Of a stretch of DNA of 64,000 nucleotides, positions 50,643 to 61,300 are shown one piece after another. Every line of letters starts with the position of its first letter. Positions within the stretch are counted from its first letter, which is position 1. The stretch covers positions 44,171,967 to 44,235,966 of the forward strand of contig OX359281.1 of the NCBI GenBank assembly GCA_947179155.2, in the 5' to 3' direction. The stretch is from Hedera helix (Eukaryota > Streptophyta > Magnoliopsida > Apiales > Araliaceae). A program made the position numbers and the translations under genes. A model generated the notes under the pieces. The model had not been told where the DNA came from. It made no database searches and saw nothing but the letters and a program-made list of their open reading frames with translations.

Positions 50643-51030
50643 GACCTCCATTTAGGCCCCTCTTTTCAAATCCCAGCAGGATCATTAGCCGTCATATCAA
50701 TAGTCTATTATTAATCCCAGCAGAGAGAATAGTTTTTTTATATAAATAAATTAAAGCCCTACTTTTTTGGAAAATATAATATAATTTCATAAAAAAATAT
50801 ATCACCACTATTACAATATTGCATTTTAGTAAAAGTGAATTCTATTTCTTTCAGAGGAGATTGGGATATGTGTCTGCATCCTTGGGTAATCATTTAGAGA
50901 AGGCTAATGACAAGGCATTGGAAGAAGGAACCCCTGAGTTTTGTATAGATGCAGGTTCCATTGGCAATGTTGCTCGATTTATTAATCACAGCTGTGAACC
51001 CAACCTCTTTGTTCAGTGTGTTTTAAGTAC
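50504..51030. repeat. Inverted repeat of SUVH4-like exon, arms ~139 bp
   Basis: Arm A at 50504-50642 and arm B at 50891-51030 are reverse complements; by eye I count two mismatches (about 98.6% identity). The spacer is about 248 bp. A transcript through it in either direction could fold into a long hairpin. Confidence 0.9.
50855..51030 (+). pseudogene. SET-domain fragment of the same SUVH4-like gene, opposite orientation (copy B)
   Basis: Starts right after a clean acceptor (TTCTATTTCTTTCAG ending at 50854) with RRLGYVSASLGNHLEKANDK and continues through FCIDAGSIGNVARFINHSCE and PNLFVQCVLS, then breaks into unrelated sequence. It has the exon's 5' part that copy A lacks, while copy A has the 3' part. 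The Asp in FCIDAGS is kept here, where copy A has Gly. No downstream exon follows. Confidence 0.85.
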
Positions 51031-51762
51031 GGGTTGATTAGAAGGGTAATGAATAAAATTTAATAAATGATGGGTTACTAATAGGTTAAGTCACTAATAA
51101 ATAATTTTAGATAACTAATAAATGAATAATTTTTAAATAAATATAGATAAAGCCCACCAATCCATATATATAATTCAAAATTGGATTTTAGAAAGAAGAT
51201 CGATTTGCAAAGGAAAATGGAGAACATTTAGTGGGTTTGAGTAAAAAATTAACTAGTCATAAAAAGGACCATTAAGTATATATATCTATATATCATAGAG
51301 TATGAATAATTAAAATCAAATAAAGTGCATTTCTCCAATGCCCCACATTTTCAATTTTAGAGAAATTATTCGTGTGTCTCGCCACTATACATGCGAAAAT
51401 AATAATACATAAATAATTTTATAACACCACGTGATTATTTTCTAAAATTGTATAATAGTTTTCCTACCTAACACCAGAAATGCAGAAAATTGACTTTTCT
51501 TGAAACAGAAGGCGATATGACTGGTAGCTAGTTGCATGATGCGTACAAGCTACCAAACTCATGGTATTCTTTTGACCTTTTAATTGTAAGGACTTAACTG
51601 GTTTCATTTAATCAGACTCCCAATTCTAGTATTCAAATTAGAAGAGAGATTGATCAACATTAGCTTGAAATTAAATAGTTTATTCGAAATGTAATTTAAT
51701 TATTTAAATCACAATACATTTAGAATCTAAAAGTTTATCGCCGCAAACATTGTAAAATGCTA

Positions 51763-51952
51763 ATAACCAAATGATAAGTATACAAACACAATAACTTGAC
51801 ATAACATCTAGACACTACACTCATTTTCACTATTAAATAGTATTATATAGTATTAAAATATGTGTCATACAATATTATTTAATGACAAGAATGAGTATAG
51901 TGTTTAGTATTGTGTCTAATTGTTGTGTTCGTATGTTTGTTCATAACCAAAT
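51763..51952. mobile_element. Mutator-type foldback MITE, 170 bp, with 10-bp target duplication
   Basis: A perfect direct repeat ATAACCAAAT lies at 51763-51772 and 51943-51952. Between them the element (51773-51942) begins GATAAGTATACAAACACAAT and its far end, reverse-complemented, begins GAACAAACATACGAACACAA; the similarity runs over ~53 bp per arm (ending in ACTCATT). A 9-11 bp target duplication with long inverted ends fits MULE-derived MITEs. No coding capacity. Confidence 0.75.
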
Positions 51953-53115
51953 ATAACTATAAATTTGTTTTGCCATGTGCAGCCAAACTTTTATTTGATT
52001 TTACCCTTCTTCTTGAGAATTTATTAAAATGATGGTGAAATTTGTAGGAGTGGTTGTGCATGGTGAGATTTCGTTCGATATTATTAGATTTTTTATTCTT
52101 TTCTTTCTTTGTATCCATTTTATGCAATGACACTCTAAGTTATTGTCCTTTTTAAGTGTGCACGGTGTAATTATCTAGTATCAAAATATTTATATAAAAC
52201 TGCTCATTTCATAAATATTCAAAAAACTATCAAAACACTTGAACTATATCTTTGTTGAACATTTTCTTTTAAAAAAGAAAAGAAAAAGTCCTACCAAGAA
52301 GTAATCTAGATCTGTCATGCATACTCAATTATCAAACATCTTCGATGGAGTTGGGGTTGGGGTTGGGGTTGATTTCTTCGTTATGAAAGAGAAATCTCAA
52401 GCAGTTTCTCCTTGATTTTTCATAATTTTATTAGTTGTAAAAAAGAATTAAGAGAAAAATATATATATATTTGATAGGTAATCATCATATCTTCTTCTTT
52501 TGGACAAGTCAATCACATCATATAAACCTACTCTTCGGCTCCTGTGGCCGGCCATGCATGAGAAGTGGGACAAGCAAAGCATGTCAGCCCATGTGCAACC
52601 TGACTTTTACTGGGTAGCACTATTCTTAAAAGTTTATGCTTTATCAAGATTATTGTGGAATTCATACAAATGAGTCTGATCTTTTTCTCACCATTAATTA
52701 TAAATCTTGTTGTAATAGTTCTTTTAACTTGCATTAATCTTTTAGTGTATGACCAGTTGTTGTAACACATAATTTGGTGTGTTTATAATTCTAAATGCAC
52801 TTGATTTTTTTCTTTTTTTTAGTTTGTTTAAAAGCAATTTTTAAAAGTGTCTAATTTAACTCATATACACAAATAATTTAAATAAAACATATTAAAAATG
52901 ATATAGTATGTTTGGAGGTCGATCTCAACGCATCTAACTCTATACTAATGCAAATACAACAATAAATTTTATCTTTAATTTTGAAAAAAAAATCGTAAAA
53001 ACAATGTCTAAATATTTTTTACCAATTCTTAATATTCTTGAAAACAAGTCAATTGAATCGTTTTGGGATACAAGGAGCAGCTATTTACGAGGAGGAGGAT
53101 CTTCTAAGCTGTTGA

Positions 53116-53235
53116 TAATTGCAAAAAGGCACTTTGAGGCATAATAAAAGGTTTTTTTTTTCATTTTTTTTAATTAAATTGCAAAAAGGCACTTTGAGAC
53201 ATAATAAAAGGTTTTTTTTTCATATTTTTTAATTA
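53116..53235. repeat. 60-bp tandem duplication
   Basis: AATTGCAAAAAGGCACTTTG and its following ~40 bases recur exactly 60 bp later with about two substitutions, including the poly-T run in each copy. Confidence 0.95.
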
Positions 53236-53420
53236 AATAGATTCCCTAGTGTATTGAGCCAGTGGTTGCTTGATCAAAAAGTGAACTTAATCACCAATAT
53301 TAAAACGATAAGTCAATTAAATCAATTCTTTTGTCAATTAAAAGAGTCCGACTTTTCCTTTTGTACATTTATTTTTAAAAATTTGACTGGTCCATTTGTC
53401 TGCTTTATGTCACAGAAGGT

Positions 53421-53423
<3 letters not shown>

Positions 53424-53495
<72 letters not shown>
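53424..53495. repeat. (TA)n microsatellite, ~72 bp
   Basis: 36 uninterrupted TA units. Confidence 0.95.
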
Positions 53496-53496
<1 letters not shown>

Positions 53497-53804
53497 CATT
53501 ATTTTTATTTTCCACATGGCTAATAAATACGTTTAATACATCAAGAAATGAGTCATTTTTTTGGCAATATAAAGAACTATATACATACTCATTTAAGCAT
53601 AATATATTAAAGTAAATTTTAAGATTAGATTTTAATATTAAAAATGATAATTTATCTGTATACTCCTTTTAAATTACTCAAAACAAAATTTTGAATTTTC
53701 ATAAGGACACTTGACTTGTTCAAGGTCAACTTTTAACACAAGTTACAAAAGAATGGTGCATTTAAATATTTTCTGACTTCTGATTATACAATAATTTTTT
53801 TTTG

Positions 53805-53806
<2 letters not shown>

Positions 53807-53862
<56 letters not shown>
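53807..53862. repeat. (AT)n microsatellite, ~56 bp
   Basis: 28 uninterrupted AT units. Confidence 0.95.
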
Positions 53863-53866
<4 letters not shown>

Positions 53867-55172
53867 GGAAGAAAGGAAAAATTTTAACACGGAAATACAG
53901 GAAAAATAAAAAGTGAAAATCTCATAAATAGTTATATATACCTTATATCTCATATTGTCTGTCATATTTTTTTTCCTTTGATTTTTAAAGTTTCAAAATA
54001 TTGTAACCAACTCGTTAACATTGCAATAACCTTTACATTTTTTTTTTACTTTCACTATTAATTTGTAAATATAAATCAGAAAAAAAATGGAGGGTTCACA
54101 TTGGTGTAAACACGATTGATTTGAAGTTAAGCCCACTCTTAAAACTACTTTATAATTGTGGGAATTTGAAATTATTTAATCATTAGAAGTACTAAGCTTA
54201 GCATAACGATGATTTTTCCCCTTTTATATATATAAAAGAATCATTTGAAGACATAATTTGATAATGTTAATCTTTAATTGCAAAAAGTGAGACCTTATAA
54301 GTTGTTATATTTTAAATATTTTACTTCATAGTGATTTTTTTAACACCTCACTTTTGAATTACATAATAATTTTACTATTTTTTGAATTTATCAACATTAA
54401 GTATAATTCACACTTTCTCGATAAGTATATAAAACTCACAATAAGGAGAAAATATTACTATAAAAGGAGAAAAAATTCTAAAACAAAAGAAAACACATAA
54501 CAATAATCAAATCTGCAAAGTTACAGAAATTTAATCATAATTATCAGGCTAAGACATAATTGACTATTTCATAATTTAATTATGATATTCTTAGTCATAG
54601 TAGAGCTTTATGATATTTGTAATATCTATATTTTATTAATTTAGCTATCATATGATATGATAATTCTAAGTGGGACCTTATTTATTATAAACTAGAATAT
54701 TTTTAAATAATTGGATCATAACAAATTTAATACTCCTTCTCACAGAAGTTTTTGTTCTCTACAAAAAGAATTAATAACTTAATTTTTAATATTAGCTCAT
54801 AAAATTAATTTTGTTCCTCTCTCACATTTTCAATTAATTTATTTCAAAAGATAACTTCCTCTCTTTGATATTATATATATATAATTAAATTTTAGAAGAA
54901 GAATATTAATATTTTATACATTATTGAACTAATTTGACAAAATATGAATTATATTTCTTCATCTTTTCTCACTGTCAAATGTAAGATATTAACTCTTGTA
55001 ATATTCTCTTGTCCCAAAAAAAAATAAAAAATTGTGGTAATATTATAATTAATAGGTTAAAAATAACACGTTTGTTAGAAGATAGTTTTTTATCGTAAAA
55101 AATTGAAACCTTATAATATTTATTTTCTTATATTTTATAATCAATTTGATTGTCAATTATGAAAATCTACAA

Positions 55173-57437
55173 TGTCGACGCCGGGATTTTCGCCGTCTCG
55201 ATTTTTATTATTAAAATGCCCTTTCCAATTTTAGCCTTTTAGATTAAATGTGATTTTGAAAAGGGTCGGCTTAATGTCGACGGGTTTTGAAAGATCGATT
55301 TTTTATGAGCCAATTGACCAGAGTCGCCAGTTGGTATATTTGAAATGGATGTACCAACTCATCCGAATTTTGTTTTCGTAATCGCTGGCTCATATGTGAC
55401 TCCGATTAATTGGTCCGCAAACCGAGATTCATAGAGTTCGGGGGCTTGCTTAAGCGAGGGGAAGGTGTTAGGCACCCCCCGACTTCCGTGAAACACGGTT
55501 ACCGCAATCTTGATATTTTCCTATCCTTTTTTAAATCCTAAAATGTGTGGTTTGCGTGTGTGTGCGTGCGTGCCTAGATGAATGTTTGTGGTGCGTTTTG
55601 CATAAAAGTTCGCTTTTATTTTTATATGGCAAAAGTGTTATCTGGAAAGTGTTTTGGACGTTCTTTGACCCAAATGACGAGGCTTCGCTTTTTATAAGAA
55701 AGATTGATTTTAATTTCGAAAGCGTTGAGGGTTTTTTATTTAGATGTCATTTTAGAAAACAATAGTTTTAAACTTTTGTCAAATAGGAATCGAGACTATA
55801 CATTGCCTTCTAACAGTTAATATAAATAAATCGAGGGCAACTTCTAGAACTCTTTAACCCTATGCACAAAGTTTAATGAAAACATTTATTTATTTGCAAA
55901 ATCGTTTTTTATGACCTTTTAAAACCAAATGGAGTCTTTTTGCCAAACACGGGTTAAAGTTCGCCCAAGACTCTTAATTTTAAACCTCGTGAATCTAATA
56001 TCCTAATTTGCTTGATTTTATAAAAACCTTTATCATTTCATTCCAAAATCGTTTTCTCGTGTCAAAAGGAAAATCAAGCATTAAAAATAGCGTTGCGGTT
56101 ATTCACGGGCATGTAAGCCATCCAAATAACCCCAAACGCCTACAATCACATGTTTCACTATTACGGGGCCTTAAACCCGATTTTCGGTATCGATATCGCT
56201 TTAAGGCCCAAAAATTACATATTTACAACACAAGTGCATCGCCATTGCTACATACGTAAAAACTATAAAATAACCTTAAAAGGATATCATCGGGAGGTTA
56301 GGAGGAGATTCTATCCGCCACAAATCCTCTCTAACCATCCCTAATCCATAGATCCAAACATATATCGACTACATCGGATCTAACTTCAACATATACAAAA
56401 TCAAACTATATTAAATAGCAATGCACCAAATATTTTCGGATCTAACAGTAGATCCACCCAACAAATGCACAAATATTAGATCTATAACAACTTAGACAAT
56501 AAGATAAAATGAGAACTAGATCTAACTATATAGAACCACAAATGCTATGAACTTGGATTTCTTTACATTTCAAATGATGAAAGATACGCTTTAACACTTG
56601 AAAATCGAAATAGGATACAATACCTAGTAAAAATTGAACACGAGATGAAGAAATCTCACAATGTTTCTCTCTTTTCTATCTTTTTCTCTCTTCTCCCGCG
56701 CCTCTCTCTCTCTCTAAAAATCTATTTTTCTTTCCTTTTTTTCCTTCTTTTTTGCTCTCGGGTGGAAAATGGCCGCATATAGGCTTCAGCAGGCAGCCGC
56801 AGATGCATCTGCGGCTGGCCGCAGATGCATCTGCGGCTGCCTGCTGTGGCCGCCTGGCCGCCGCCTCGGCTGTCGTGTGCCGTTCTCGAGCCTCGTGCCT
56901 GTCACGTCTGTCGGTGGCAGCGGTTGCATTCGCGGCCGTCCGGCTTGTTTTTTCGATTTTCGTGCCACGCGGTCTTAATTCGCCAATTTCTGCGGTATTA
57001 TTTTGGAAAGCTGTATTTTTGCAGTCCGGAAATCCCCGAAAAACGTGCCATATTATTCTGGGAGGCTAGTTCGGAGGGATGCGACTTGATATGGAATTTG
57101 ATAATTGTGCTTGGCTTTCAGGGGGCGCTGCCCCCTACCCCCCCGCCAGCTCACCGGCGAGCTGGGCAGCCGCTCGCTCACCGGGGAGCGAGACCCCCGA
57201 ACATCGTAAGCGTAGTGGCCATTAGTCGTCTTTTGTGGTCGGCTCAGGTTTTTCTGGATCAACTGTTCGCCTTGCCTCAAGTGACCGGATGTTCGTTGTC
57301 CGTTGTGGCGGCTTTGACCGTAAATCGCTGGGGTGGCTTGATGTTGGGATCCACCTTCCTTTTCGCTCGTCGGGTCAAATGACGATTCTGCCCTCCTGTC
57401 AGGGTTAGTGCAAAAGTGCAAAATTTGGGTGTCTACA
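55173..57437 (-). repeat. 3' LTR, 2,265 bp
   Basis: On the minus strand it begins TGTAGACACCC directly after a purine tract and ends CGGCGTCGACA; on the plus strand TGTCGACG...GTCTACA. It has a GC-rich part (56760-57420), including a 60-bp near-palindrome, and an AT-rich part holding GGAAGGTGTTAGGCACCCCC near 55461, a string I remember as common in Tat-lineage LTRs. The bases just outside are CTACAA, a candidate target-site flank; the partner is outside the window. Confidence 0.85.
56787..56846. repeat. 60-bp near-perfect palindrome in the LTR
   Basis: CAGCAGGCAGCCGCAGATGC begins the left arm and its reverse complement ends the right arm. The arms match through the whole length except at the central dinucleotide. 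Each half also contains the shorter palindrome GCCGCAGATGCATCTGCGGC. Confidence 0.95.
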
Positions 57438-57450
57438 GCTGCCCCTCTTT
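57438..57450 (-). other. Polypurine tract next to the 3' LTR
   Basis: On the minus strand AAAGAGGGGCAGC directly precedes the LTR start TGTAGACA. This is the expected plus-strand primer site of an LTR retrotransposon and fixes the element's orientation. Confidence 0.8.
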
Positions 57451-57501
57451 ATCATGTTTATGTAATGTCATATGAAATGAACATGATAAAGAAGTAGGCA
57501 C

Positions 57502-57590
57502 CCAATGCATGATGATGGCAACACATATTTTAATGATGCAACATATATATCATTGATGCAACATATACAGGTTAATGATGCAACACTAAT
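57502..57590. repeat. ATGATGCAACA short repeats
   Basis: Several copies of (A)TTGATGCAACATATA / ATGATGCAACA at about 15-28 base intervals. Confidence 0.6.
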
Positions 57591-57719
57591 ATTACCGGTT
57601 ACTGCCTCAAATGGACTCGCATCGCATATTCGCCAAAACTATTTTTCTCTTGCTTAACGCATATTGCATATTTAAATATCAAATCGCTTATCATACTAAA
57701 TCAAAATCGCATTACATCG

Positions 57720-57842
57720 CATATGAAATCACATATCGCACTGCTTCTCATATGATGTATCGCATATCGCATATCGCATCGCATCGCACATCGCATCGCA
57801 TCGCATCGCTCGTCGCATCGCACATCGCATCGCATCGCATTG
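57720..57842. repeat. CATCG/CGCAT simple tandem array
   Basis: CGCATCGCATCG units with interspersed ACATCG and TCGTCG variants. Confidence 0.9.
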
Positions 57843-57849
57843 TTTTGGT

Positions 57850-57976
57850 CATCGTCGGATCTTTTCCCACGGTTATCGCATTGTCATCGTCGGATCTTTT
57901 CCCAACGGTTATCGCATTTTCATCGTCGGATCTTTCTCCAACGGTTATCGCATTGTCATCGTCGGATCTTTCTCCA
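57850..57976. repeat. 35-36-bp tandem repeat, about 3.5 copies
   Basis: CATCGTCGGATCTTT starts at 57850, 57885, 57921 and 57957, followed in each copy by CCAACGGTTATCGCAT. Confidence 0.95.
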
Positions 57977-58872
57977 ACGGGTCGTTTTTGGACGGTCAGG
58001 AGTTTTCACTGACGGGTCATTTTGGACGGTCAGGGATTTTCACTGACGGGTCATGTTGGACGGTCAGGGTTTTTACTGACGGGTCATGTTTGGACGGTCA
58101 GGGGTTTTCACTAACTGGTCATTTTGGACGGTCAGTTCTTTTGACTGACGGGTCATGTTTGGACGATCAGTTCTTTTGACTGACGGGTCGTGTTGGACGG
58201 TCAGTTCTTGTTTCTGACGGGTCGTGTTGGACGGTCAGTTCTTGTTTCTGACGGGTCATTTTGGACGGTCAGGTATTGTTTCTGACGGGTCATTTTGGAC
58301 GGTCAGTTCTTGTTTCTGACGGGTCGTGTTGGACGGTCAGTTCTTGTTTCTGACGGGTCGTGTTGGACGGTCAGTTCTTGTTTCTGACGGGTCATTTTGG
58401 ACGGTCAGGTATTGTTTCTGACGGGTCATTTTGGACGGTCAGTTCTTGTTTCTGACGGGTCGTGTTGGACGGTCAGTTCTTGTTTCTGACGGGTCGTGTT
58501 GGACGGTCAGTTCTTGTTTCTGACGGGTCATTTTGGACGGTCAGGTATTGTTTCTGACGGGTCATTTTGGACGGTCAGGGGTTTTCACTGACGGGTCATG
58601 CTTGGACGGTCAGGTATTTTCACTGACGGGTCATGTTTGGACGGTCAGGGGTTTTCACTGACGGGTCATTTTGGACGGTCAGTTCTTGTTTCTGACGGGT
58701 CGTGTTGGACGGTCAGTTCTTGTTTCTGACGGGTCGTGTTGGACGGTCAGTTCTTGTTTCTGACGGGTCATTTTGGACGGTCAGGTATTGTTTCTGACGG
58801 GTCATTTTGGACGGTCAGGGGTTTTCACTGACGGGTCATGTTGGACGGTCAGTTCTTGTTTCTGACGGGTCG
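57977..58872. repeat. 34-bp tandem repeat array with 136-bp higher-order structure
   Basis: The basic unit is GGACGGTCAG-(spacer)-CTGACGGGTC, ~34 bp, about 26 copies. Spacer and linker variants (TTCTTGTTT, GTATTGTTT, GGGTTTTCA; CGTGTT, CATTTT, CATGTT) are ordered: between 58203 and 58560 four-unit blocks repeat exactly every 136 bp (GGTATTG at 58272, 58408 and 58544). GTCAG/CTGAC in each unit can pair as a small stem. Confidence 0.95.
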
Positions 58873-59063
58873 TGTTTTCAATTGGTCAGGTATCGTATCT
58901 GACGGGTCGTTTTTTTTGGTTTGGTCAGGTATCGTATCTGACTGGTCGTTTTTTGTTTGGTTTGGTCAGGTATCGTATCTGACTGGTCGTTTTTGGTTTG
59001 GTCAGGTATCGTATCTGACGGGTCGTTTTTTCAATTGGTCAGGTATCGTATCTGACGGGTCGG
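58873..59063. repeat. Third tandem family, GGTCAGGTATCGTATCTGAC units
   Basis: Five copies of TTGGTCAGGTATCGTATCTG followed by ACGGGTCG or ACTGGTCG and variable poly-T linkers, related to but distinct from the 34-bp unit. Confidence 0.9.
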
Positions 59064-59139
59064 TTTTGAATTGCCGGGTCTCGTCTCTGGAATCGCTGTG
59101 TACTATCCTAAATGGACTCGCATCGTATTGTACATCATA

Positions 59140-60488
59140 AAAATGCAATAATTCTAGAGGAAATTTAAAAGAAAAGCGTACCTGATTAGTTTGTGGGGCC
59201 CCCCTGGGATTCTTCCTCGTAAATCGCTTTTGCCAGCCACTTCTTTTGGTTTGACTTGTCATTCTTGGGGTTCGTCCTTGTAAATCTCTCTTGACAGCCG
59301 TTGCCTTTGACCTATCATCCTTGTTGATTAGCTGAAGGTGCTTCAGACAGTCGTTTTGCAATTCCTTTATGTTCTATAGATTCTGGGCGCATTGGAACGT
59401 GCAAGTTTCCCGCTGCCATGTCCCTCCGATGAATGGCACCGGTATTCGTGTCGCCGACAGTCTCGTACCTGTGATTTTCTTTTCATGCACATTTTTATTT
59501 TGATATATATATACATGGATGCACGGATGTTATGCTTGGATCAATAGATATGCTGGGAAGGAAATGACCCCTGTTTAGTCAAATGATACAATTTTTCACG
59601 TGTCGTTCTTTTTGACTACTCAGTTGTGCCATGCCTTATTTGGGAGCACAGTTTCTGGACTTCAAGGTTGGTTCATTGAATCGCATGCCCCTGATCGTTT
59701 CTCTGTTGGGGGAATTGTATCTGTCGTTTTGAATGCCCAATCGACTTATCCAGTGCTCCTCATCCTGCTCACAGATCTTCACGTCTTTGAATTTGGGGTG
59801 CAGGGACTTCCTCTTATGCTAGAGAATTATGCCTAGATTCTGGGTTGATATCTAGGTGATCCCCTTGTCAGTTGGTCGTATGTTTTGATAGTTCTTGACT
59901 TTCATCTGATTGAGGCAGTCCATTTGCCTTTTTGCTATGATCGATGACCATGTTGCCCTTCCTCGCCTTTTAATCGATCAGTCCTGACGTCCGAGATTAT
60001 ATCGCTCTTGTATATGCTCGCTTGAATATCGAGGTAATGTCAGCGTGCATCAGACTGAGTTCGTCAAAATCCATTGATGGTCGTGGAGGAAGGTTCGTTG
60101 ATGAGGAGTCTGATATAGACCTGTGCCCCTTTCATTTCCATGATCTTTAAGATGCCCCAGCCTTTACTCATGTTTTTGTCGAGGATTCGTTTGGGAAGTC
60201 ATTTCGTTTGTCATGCCGAGTTACGCACACCGATTCATATCCTGCACAAGTAACAAACGCTAAATGCTCGACCGTTCGGGTCGGCGGGGTTAACTCCGAT
60301 ATTACTAAACATCTCAACAGTAGAGCACAAAAATGGAATGCTCGTGATTATGCAATTTAGCTCATGTCTGTGATGTTTTCGTCTTATCGTAAAAACTTAG
60401 CATCTAGATGGATCTCTTTTTTCGTGAATCGTGAGTGGATTAACTTGACATTGAATGAATTGTGAATGTGTTAAGTCACTCTTGATTT

Positions 60489-60523
<35 letters not shown>

Positions 60524-60815
60524 TTGACGAGTTATGAAATCGTAATAAAACTTTTAAGCATTCATGGTCAATATACGTGAGTATGATTAAATTCAAAAAC
60601 TACCTTCCTTTATCAAAGGTGTTCCGTCTTCATTCTTGATATCGTTCTTCGCAGGATTTACGTCATATGGCAAGTGCACTGTACGATGCATCCTTCATTT
60701 AGGGGCCTCTTTTCCGTGACTTTAGATGAGCTTCCTTCTTTTCTCTGGTCGAAAATTTTTTCTTTTTCTTTTCCTGAGTCTGCTTTTTTCTTTTTCGTGT
60801 CCACTTAACTTGTCT
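59140..60815. other. Element internal region without recognised gene
   Basis: Near 59180-59300 two ~60-bp related segments occur (CTTCCTCGTAAATCGCTTTT and GTCCTTGTAAATCTCTCTTG types). The rest is mixed-composition sequence with no pol motif on either strand and a T tract at 60490-60521. Confidence 0.5.
60490..60521 (+). repeat. Poly-T tract (~32 T)
   Basis: Uninterrupted run of T; on the element's coding strand it is poly-A. Confidence 0.9.
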
Positions 60816-61300
60816 CGTTTTCTTAGGCTGTTCAGAGTTACCCCTTTAACGAGCTTTGGACCAATGACTCCCAAACCATGCGGCTTTAGGGCATTAGGTG
60901 TAAAGACACCCCTTCGGGTTTACTTGCTCGAGTAACAAAGGCCACGCTTCGATACAAGTTAGGTGGTTTACCACATTCATTCCTCGTCTGACTCTGCGCA
61001 AGATTCGTTTTCTTAGGCTTGAGTTACCCATGTAGCGAGCGTTGGGCCGGTGACTCCCAAATCGGACGACTTTAGGGCACCAGGTGTAGAGACACCTTTC
61101 AGGCTTAATTACTCAAATAACCCATGCCACGATTCGAATCTGCTCAGGTCTCTGCAGTCGTAATGCTCGTTTTCTTAGGCTCTGAATTACTCATGTAACG
61201 GGCGTTGGGCCGGCGACTCCCAAATCAGACGACTTTAAGGCGCCAGGCGTAAAGACACCCCTCAGGCTTAATTGCTCGAATAATTCAGGCCACGATTCGA
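60816..61300. repeat. Three-copy ~160-190-bp tandem repeat
   Basis: CGTTTTCTTAGGCT starts at 60816, 61006 and 61168. Each copy then has a GAGTTAC/AATTAC, ACGAGC or ACGGGC, TTGG(G/A)CC, GACTCCCAAA, GACTTTAGGGC, AAAGACACC and GCCACG(C/A)TTCGA order. The copies are diverged, so this is an older duplication than the 34-bp array. Confidence 0.9.

Larger units (their letters stand above)
51953..55172. other. Intergenic, AT-rich, no gene seen
   Basis: It contains a GGGGTT run at 52351-52370, a 60-bp tandem duplication (53116-53235), two long TA arrays (53424-53495 and 53807-53862) and otherwise AT-rich sequence up to the sharp compositional border at 55173. Confidence 0.55.

Noticed and set aside
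53254..53496. 80-codon ORF ending in Ile-Tyr repeats
   Set aside because: The C-terminal half is only translation of the (TA)n array; the same holds for the minus ORF at 53762-53965.
55173..57437. CRISPR or integrated virus for the repeat-rich 55-64 kb region
   Set aside because: LTR ends, polypurine tract and gag identify an LTR retrotransposon; the repeats are head-to-tail without unique spacers.
57840..58180. Overlapping ORFs of repeated peptides (LFPRLSHCHRRIF; DGSFWTVR) as a repeat protein gene
   Set aside because: They are translations of the 34-36-bp tandem repeats in whichever frame happens to be open; no start context, and the element's coding strand is the other one.
59002..59361. 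119-codon minus ORF as a retroelement protein
   Set aside because: It spans the end of the repeat array and two short related segments; no pol or gag motif.
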